DNA of 41,689 nt from a virus, in IMG/VR virus record IMGVR_UViG_3300045283_000328, positions 1-41,689 of that record; one strand, written 5' to 3'. Every line of letters begins with the position of its first letter. The first letter of the stretch is position 1. The position numbers and the translations under genes were made by a program. The notes under the pieces were generated by a model that did not search any database, was not told the DNA's origin, and saw only the letters and a list, made by a program, of their open reading frames with translations. This document shows, piece by piece, positions 37,542-41,689 of the stretch.

Positions 37542-38504
37542 CTACGTGCTGCAGCGGATGGCGAGGAACGGCAGCGTGTAGCCCGCGGCGCCGCGCGAGT
37601 CGATGCCGTAGAGGAACTGGCGCTGCATGAAGACGCTGGGCGCCTTCGGGTCGAGGATCTGGATCAGCTCCGGCGCCTTGCGCTGCTGGAAGACCAGCGG
37701 CTTGATACGGTCGGTGCTCATCAGGTACCAGGTGTTCGCGTCACCCGCGAGGCGCGGGTTGATGATCGGCGTGACCAGGCCCGAGTACGGGTTCTCGATC
37801 GCGGCGGCCGCGACGTTGTTCCCGCCCTGGGTGATCGCCTGGACCATGTCGCTGTTCCCGCAGATCAGCTTCGCCCACTTCTGGAGCTGGGGCGGGACCA
37901 TCAGGATCGTCGGCTGGACCTCCAGCGGGATCCCCGACTCGCCCTTGTACGACATCATCTGCGCGTACGCGAACGCGAAGTTGTCGAGGTAGGTCGAGCC
38001 CACGTTCAGCGGCAGCGCGCCGGAGGTCGTGGAGTCGAACCGGTTCGAGAACGTCCCCTGCGAGCTGTCGTCGATGTCGACGGGGTGGGCCGAGCTGAAG
38101 AACGCCTGGCCGTCGTAGCAGAGCGACGTGATGCCGGCGATCAGCGCGGCGGTCACGATGTCGTCGGGCCAGCGCTTCGCCGCCTCGCCCAGCTTCGTGA
38201 CCGACATGTTGAACACGCCGAACTGGTCGTCCAGGATCTTGTCCCGGTCTAGGCCGATCGTCTTCTCGAACGGCTTGTTCGTCAGCGTGTAGGAGCGGGC
38301 CGCGATCGAGTCCGTGAGGCGGGGACCGATCCACTCGCGCATGCCGGTCAGCTCGGCGAGCCACGGGTAGACCTCGACCTCCGTCCCGGAGGACATCTGC
38401 TCGGCGTACTGCTCCTGGTACGTCTTCCGCTTCGTGTACGCCTGCTGGTAGCGGAAGTTCGCCGTCTGGAACAGGAACTGGAGGCTCTGGGGGGTGATTT
38501 CCAT
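37542..38504 (-). CDS. Major capsid protein (Mu gpT-like)
   Basis: 320 residues, close to Mu T (about 305). It contains MEITPQSLQFLFQTANFRYQ, then SSGTEVEVYPWLAELTGMRE WIGPR, LTNKPFEKTIGLDRDKILDD, and later FFSSAHPVDIDDSSQGTFSN. These are clear family landmarks of the Mu-like HK97-fold capsid (N-terminal Y..W/P...R.W.G.R...). Flanked by hairpins on both sides, as expected for the most abundant virion protein. Confidence 0.92.
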   Translation of the reverse strand: MEITPQSLQFLFQTANFRYQQAYTKRKTYQEQYAEQMSSGTEVEVYPWLAELTGMREWIGPRLTDSIAARSYTLTNKPFEKTIGLDRDKILDDQFGVFNMSVTKLGEAAKRWPDDIVTAALIAGITSLCYDGQAFFSSAHPVDIDDSSQGTFSNRFDSTTSGALPLNVGSTYLDNFAFAYAQMMSYKGESGIPLEVQPTILMVPPQLQKWAKLICGNSDMVQAITQGGNNVAAAAIENPYSGLVTPIINPRLAGDANTWYLMSTDRIKPLVFQQRKAPELIQILDPKAPSVFMQRQFLYGIDSRGAAGYTLPFLAIRCST

Positions 38505-38519
38505 CTGTCTTGTCTCCGT

Positions 38520-38539
38520 GCCGCCCTCTTCCGGGCGGC
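38520..38539 (-). other. GC-rich intergenic hairpin, between decoration and capsid genes
   Basis: A 7-bp stem GCCGCCC/GGGCGGC with a GGAAGA loop in the 66-nt gap. Same stem sequence as the hairpin at 39383-39400. No U-tract. Confidence 0.6.
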
Positions 38540-38570
38540 GGTGTTGTTGGACCCTTGGTTCCTGCTCCGA

Positions 38571-39368
38571 CTAGGCGATCGTTCCGACCTTGGCCGACTC
38601 GAAGATCCACCCGGTCGCCGTCCAGCGGAGGACGCAGACCGGGCCGATGGCCCCGATGGCGGTGAGGGTGGCGAAGCCGCGCGGGGTCGCCACCACGATG
38701 CTCCCGACCGGCGTCGCCGTCGCCGAGATGCACGTGATGATCTTGCGCTGTCCGATCTTCGTGCCGTTCGCCAGCGTGTAGACCACCGTGCCGGCGATCG
38801 TCAGCAGCGTGACGTCGGTCGCGACCGAGATCGCGCCGGCCGTGGAGATCGACTCGATCGACAGCCCCGCCTCGGTCACCTGGCGCGAGGCCAGGATGAG
38901 CGCGTTGAGCTGCGACGACATGAGGACGAACGCGTCCGTCCCGTTGGGCGCGAAACCCATGAAGATGCCGGCGATGGAGCGCGGCGTGGCGCCACCGTCC
39001 GTCTTGCCGACGGTGTTATCGTCGATCAGGAAGACGGGCGCCAGGAAGTCGGCCTGCGCCAGCGCGTCGCCGGCAGAGCCGACGTGCATCGCGAAGATGC
39101 CCTGCTGGACCGGAGCCACCAGCGCGCCGCTCGCGAGCCCGGTCGCGTCGTACTGCTGCGGGTAGCCGGCCTTCGAGCGCGCGATCCCCGAGACGATGAG
39201 ACCGGTGGCAGCGGACCCCGCGACGCCGTAGCCCGTCGAGTCCGTCGCGACGACGCCGCCCACGAAGGGCTTGGCGTTCGCCTTGATCGGGATGTCGAGC
39301 GAGGCGGAGAGGACGAGGTCGGGCGTCCCCATCTGGAGCGACTTGCGAGCAGCGGTGAGTGCGGACAT
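38571..39368 (-). CDS. Capsid decoration-like protein (265 aa)
   Basis: Residues 1-150 contain GTPDLVLSASLDIPIKANAK PFVGGV, GVAGSAATGLIVSGIARSKA and TPRSIAGIFMGFAPNGTDAF, a Gly/Ala/Val-rich beta protein like head decoration or cement proteins encoded before Mu-type capsids. Residues about 155-265 add a second beta domain (VVYTLANGTKIGQRKIITCI, VCVLRWTATGWIFESAKVGT) of a kind shared by other phage surface proteins. Role by position: capsid stabilisation. Confidence 0.65.
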   Translation of the reverse strand: MSALTAARKSLQMGTPDLVLSASLDIPIKANAKPFVGGVVATDSTGYGVAGSAATGLIVSGIARSKAGYPQQYDATGLASGALVAPVQQGIFAMHVGSAGDALAQADFLAPVFLIDDNTVGKTDGGATPRSIAGIFMGFAPNGTDAFVLMSSQLNALILASRQVTEAGLSIESISTAGAISVATDVTLLTIAGTVVYTLANGTKIGQRKIITCISATATPVGSIVVATPRGFATLTAIGAIGPVCVLRWTATGWIFESAKVGTIA

Positions 39369-39382
39369 CTTCGTGTTCCTCT

Positions 39383-39400
39383 GCCGCCCTCAAGGGCGGC
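39383..39400 (-). other. GC-rich intergenic hairpin, between protease and decoration genes
   Basis: A 7-bp stem GCCGCCC/GGGCGGC closed by a 4-nt loop (TTGA on the minus strand) in the 69-nt gap. No U-tract. Confidence 0.6.
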
Positions 39401-39437
39401 CGTTGTGGTGGGGGTGTTGGGTTCGCCTCTCGCGTGA

Positions 39438-40646
39438 CTAGGCCGACTGCGCGGCCCGGAACGCCTCGAACTGCTCGATCTCCTTCGGGTCGGTGATGCC
39501 CATGCGGAGCATGGTGGCCTTCTCGTCCTTCGAGTACGGCTCGGACTTGCCGTCCTTCTGGGCGCTGGCGCGCAGTGAGACCTGGACCGGCGCCGTCGGG
39601 AGGAAGTCCTTCAGCATCGCCAGGCCCTCGACCGTGACGTGCTTGTCCTCCCCGCGGGACTTCTTCTCCCAGAACTGGTCGCGCTGGGCCTTGGAGATCT
39701 TGCCCTCCTTGAAGCCGTCGTCGAGCAGGGCGGTGAACTCCTTGTCGCGGCCCTCCGCCTCGATCTCCGCCAGGCGCAGGACGGCCTGGTCCGAGGTCTT
39801 CGCCTTCAGCGCGATCGAGCGCAGGACGCCGGTGGCCTCCTTGAGGTCCTTCTTCCCGGTGATGGTGACGACCTCGTCGCGGAGCGCGGCGGTCGCCTTC
39901 GTCTCACCCTCGTCGGGCTCCGCGTCCTTCTTCGACTTGAGCTGGGCGGACAGCGAAGCGTTCTCGCTCGACAGCGACGTGTTGGCAGTCGCCAGGGCGT
40001 CGCACTTCTCCTGCAGCGCCTTGAGCTGGGCCTTCATCTTCTCCATCTCGTCCATGTCGTCGTCGTCCTTCGCCGCCATGAGCGGCTCAATGTTGTGGAG
40101 GGCGGGGTTGTTCGTGAGCGCAACGTTGATGAGCTTGGTGACGCGCATCCGGCCGTCGGGCAACTTCTCGTAGCTGAAGGCGGGGGAGAACAGCCGGTAC
40201 TCGCCGCCCTCCAGGTACGCGCGCGCGCGGTCGTTCCAGAGGATCTTCGTGGCCCACAGCTCGCCGTTGCGAACCTCGGGGACGAACTCCCGGGCCGACG
40301 CGGGCGCCTCGATCGGCGGCTCCACCATCGACTGGTGCTCGTAGTCCATCATCATCGGGACGCCGCGCTGGGCATACTTCCCGAGCACCAGCTCCTGGGC
40401 CAGGTCGTCGAAGAGGTACGTCCCCTTCTCCGAGGTGTTGTCGCCGGCCTTGAAGATGCAGAACTCAGTCGGCGCCTTGCCGGCGCCGTCGAGCGCCAGC
40501 GGGAGGACCAGGTGGTCGTTCAGGGTCGCGCGGCCGCGAGACGACGACGCGAGCAGCGCCGCCTTCCTGCTGGTCTTGCGTCCGAAGAACTTCACGTCCT
40601 CAACGGTAGAGGAAAGCGTCCTCCCTGTGACCATGCCCGTGAGCAC
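39438..40646 (-). CDS. Mu I-like head maturation protease with scaffold domain
   Basis: 402 residues. The protease part includes VPMMMDYEHQSMVEPPIEAP ASAREFVPE, ELWATKILWNDRARAYLEGG and EYRLFSPAFSYEKLPDGR, a match to Mu I. The D-Y-E-H around residue 100 is in the catalytic region. A coiled-coil scaffold follows (MEKMKAQLKALQEKCDALAT, ASLSAQLKSKK). In Mu the same gene yields protease and scaffold (I/Z). The GTG at 40646 lacks a good Shine-Dalgarno, and the start could lie a few codons later. Confidence 0.85.
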   Translation of the reverse strand: MLTGMVTGRTLSSTVEDVKFFGRKTSRKAALLASSSRGRATLNDHLVLPLALDGAGKAPTEFCIFKAGDNTSEKGTYLFDDLAQELVLGKYAQRGVPMMMDYEHQSMVEPPIEAPASAREFVPEVRNGELWATKILWNDRARAYLEGGEYRLFSPAFSYEKLPDGRMRVTKLINVALTNNPALHNIEPLMAAKDDDDMDEMEKMKAQLKALQEKCDALATANTSLSSENASLSAQLKSKKDAEPDEGETKATAALRDEVVTITGKKDLKEATGVLRSIALKAKTSDQAVLRLAEIEAEGRDKEFTALLDDGFKEGKISKAQRDQFWEKKSRGEDKHVTVEGLAMLKDFLPTAPVQVSLRASAQKDGKSEPYSKDEKATMLRMGITDPKEIEQFEAFRAAQSA

Positions 40647-40672
40647 GCGGATCAGATTTCGTGCGCACGGCC

Positions 40673-40696
40673 GTGATAACGACCGTGGATAATCAC
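40673..40696. promoter_or_regulatory. Near-palindromic site before the protease gene
   Basis: GTGAT at 40673 and ATCAC at 40692-40696 are inverted copies 14 nt apart, extending to 6 of 7 matches (GTGATAA / GTGATTA). The surroundings are AT-richer than average. The site covers the minor head gene's stop and lies just upstream of the protease gene. A regulator site or promoter is possible. Confidence 0.35.
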
Positions 40697-41475
40697 ACCT
40701 TGATGCGCGCCTCCAGCTCGTCCCGGATCTCCTCCGGGTACTTGCCGAGGTCTGGCTCCCAGTTCTCCCCCTCGCGCTCCGGGCGACCGCCGAACCCGTC
40801 GTCGGCGTGGTCCGTGTCCGGCGCCTCGTCGACGCCCTCGTCCTCCGCCTCCTCCTTCGACAGGCCGGTGATGACGCACCGGCAGTTGAAGTGGAGCGGC
40901 GGGTGGTTCTCGTCCCAGAACTCGTCGTCCTGCTCGAGCACCGTGCCGTTGAGGTCGAGGCACTCGTCGTCGGCGCGGTCGTCGTCGATCGCGTCGAACC
41001 GGAAGTAGGGTCGCGCCTCCTTCACCGCCGGCGCCGAATAGACCTCATACCGCCCCTCGTTGTAGGCGGTCTGCACGTTCGTCCGGAAGATCGTCTCCAC
41101 GCGCGACGCGTCCTCCGCACCCCACTCCTTGAACAGAGACTCCTGGACGTTCGCCTTGAACGTCTCCAGGTCCGTCCCGTCCCGGACCGCGGCCTCGATC
41201 GCGTCGTAGACGTCGAGGATCATATCCGCCTGGGAGACCGCAGAGACCGTGAAGGCGAACTTGCGCTCCCTCTCCGCGAGCTTGTCCCACTCGCCGCGTG
41301 ACACCGGGAGCCGGCGCTCGAACGCGTGGATCGCCTCGTCGTACCGGTCGACGTCCGGCGTGACCTCCGGGAGCGGGTGAGGCTTCTTGCGCTTCGGCTC
41401 CGGGTTGACGACCCGGACGGACGGCCCCTCGTGCCGGCGCCGCGGCGGCGGCTTTGGCGGCTTCTTCGCCGCCAC
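40693..41475 (-). CDS. Mu gpF/SPP1 gp7-like minor head morphogenesis protein
   Basis: 260 residues. It has helices (SQADMILDVYDAIEAAVRDG, ETFKANVQESLFKEWGAEDA), then RVETIFRTNVQTAYNEGRYE, RPYFRFDAIDDDRADDECLD, and the C-terminal HPPLHFNCRCVITGLSKEE with the invariant H-x-N-C-R-C. This is the SPP1 gp7/Mu F domain. Full-length Mu F is longer, so this is a compact version. It acts with the portal, which should lie to the right of the window. Confidence 0.88.
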   Translation of the reverse strand: MAAKKPPKPPPRRRHEGPSVRVVNPEPKRKKPHPLPEVTPDVDRYDEAIHAFERRLPVSRGEWDKLAERERKFAFTVSAVSQADMILDVYDAIEAAVRDGTDLETFKANVQESLFKEWGAEDASRVETIFRTNVQTAYNEGRYEVYSAPAVKEARPYFRFDAIDDDRADDECLDLNGTVLEQDDEFWDENHPPLHFNCRCVITGLSKEEAEDEGVDEAPDTDHADDGFGGRPEREGENWEPDLGKYPEEIRDELEARIKV

Positions 41476-41477
41476 GG

Positions 41478-41689
41478 CTACGCCCCGTTGACCTGGCGGC
41501 CGAGCCAGAGGCGCGCGAGTCGGAGCAGCTCCTTGACGTCCTGGTGCTGCCCGCCAGCGGCGAAGTGGGAGGTCAGCGCGGCCACGACGACCTGCTTCTT
41601 CGTCACGCCGAACCGCCCCTGGGCCTCGGTGATGAGACGCGCGATCTGGACGGGGACGTAGACCTGGAGCTTGACGCCGGTGCGCCGCT
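41478..41689 (-). CDS. Partial protein with RHH-like pattern (C-terminus only)
   Basis: A frame open from the right edge to a TAG at 41478. It reads GVKLQVYVPVQIARLITEAQ, then GVTKKQVVVAALTSHFAAGG, then KELLRLARLWLGRQVNGA. The 'strand, helix, G-x-x-x-x, helix' order resembles a ribbon-helix-helix domain. A small regulator at the late-operon border is possible. The start is off the window. Confidence 0.55.
   Translation of the reverse strand, partial: RRTGVKLQVYVPVQIARLITEAQGRFGVTKKQVVVAALTSHFAAGGQHQDVKELLRLARLWLGRQVNGA

Noticed and set aside
1-41689. CRISPR arrays, tRNA genes, insertion sequences, attachment sites
   Set aside because: No spaced direct repeats of 20 nt or more, no tRNA cloverleaf and no transposase or integrase reading frame were seen by eye on either strand.
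1-41689. Calling the element a Mu-like transposable phage
   Set aside because: The virion genes are Mu-like, but MuA/MuB-type transposition genes, Mom and end sequences are not in the window; many non-transposing phages share this head and tail set.

Overview
This window is the central part of a tailed-phage or prophage genome with a contractile, Mu-like virion. It is high in G+C (about two thirds by eye, with strong G/C at third codon positions). All but one of the genes I accept lie on the minus strand, so transcription runs from high to low coordinates. Lipobox signal peptides and a Skp/OmpH-like chaperone point to a Gram-negative host. The G+C content and codon use would suit a high-GC proteobacterium or a myxobacterium-like host, but this is inference and no host gene is present. 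No transposase, integrase, terminase, portal or recognisable endolysin is visible, so Mu-like transposition cannot be claimed.

Right part (41689 to about 22000), the virion module in Mu order: a partial RHH-like ORF, Mu F/SPP1 gp7-type minor head protein, Mu I-type protease/scaffold, a decoration-like protein, gpT major capsid, a coiled-coil protein, gp36-like (DUF1320), gpG-like, a tail completion protein, a linker protein, DUF2586-type sheath, tube, a tail assembly chaperone pair with an A7 slippery frameshift site, tape measure, hub proteins, gp45-like spike, a gp25/gp46-like wedge fused to a collagen-like segment, two tandem gp47/baseplate-J proteins, a gp48-like protein and a receptor-binding-type protein. 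Three GC-rich intergenic hairpins bracket the decoration and capsid genes. A single plus-strand lipoprotein gene (24249-24581) is inserted between the second gp47-like gene and the gp48-like gene, like a moron.

Middle part (about 22000 to 15000): a 1406-residue tail-fibre-like protein that begins with a secretory signal peptide, translationally coupled to a Skp-like lipoprotein. Then come a small unknown protein, a multi-TM holin-like protein, a coiled-coil/TM protein, a small ORF and RusA.

Left part (15053 to 1), replication, recombination and early genes: a compact chain in which most neighbours overlap by 4 nt (ATGA, GTGA or TTGA). It holds a DUF2924-like protein whose C-terminal part resembles an RNA polymerase sigma factor, two HTH proteins, a Sak4-like ATPase with an Arg in the Walker A motif, a DEDDh exonuclease, a PD-(D/E)XK nuclease, a HerA/FtsK/VirB4-like ATPase, a DUF1376 replication initiator, a DnaC-like helicase loader, a ParB-like protein, a UDG-superfamily protein, a possible HNH protein and many small zinc-ribbon or membrane proteins. 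The initiator gene contains a perfect 12-bp-arm palindrome, TGG-phased hexamers and a sharply AT-rich patch, a lambda-like candidate origin.

The signals I rate highest are the candidate origin inside the initiator gene, the CGGTGAGTAAG element that lies 9-20 nt before four start codons in the window (both strands), the signal-peptide fibre/Skp-lipoprotein pair, the DUF2924-sigma-like fusion and the tail-chaperone frameshift.
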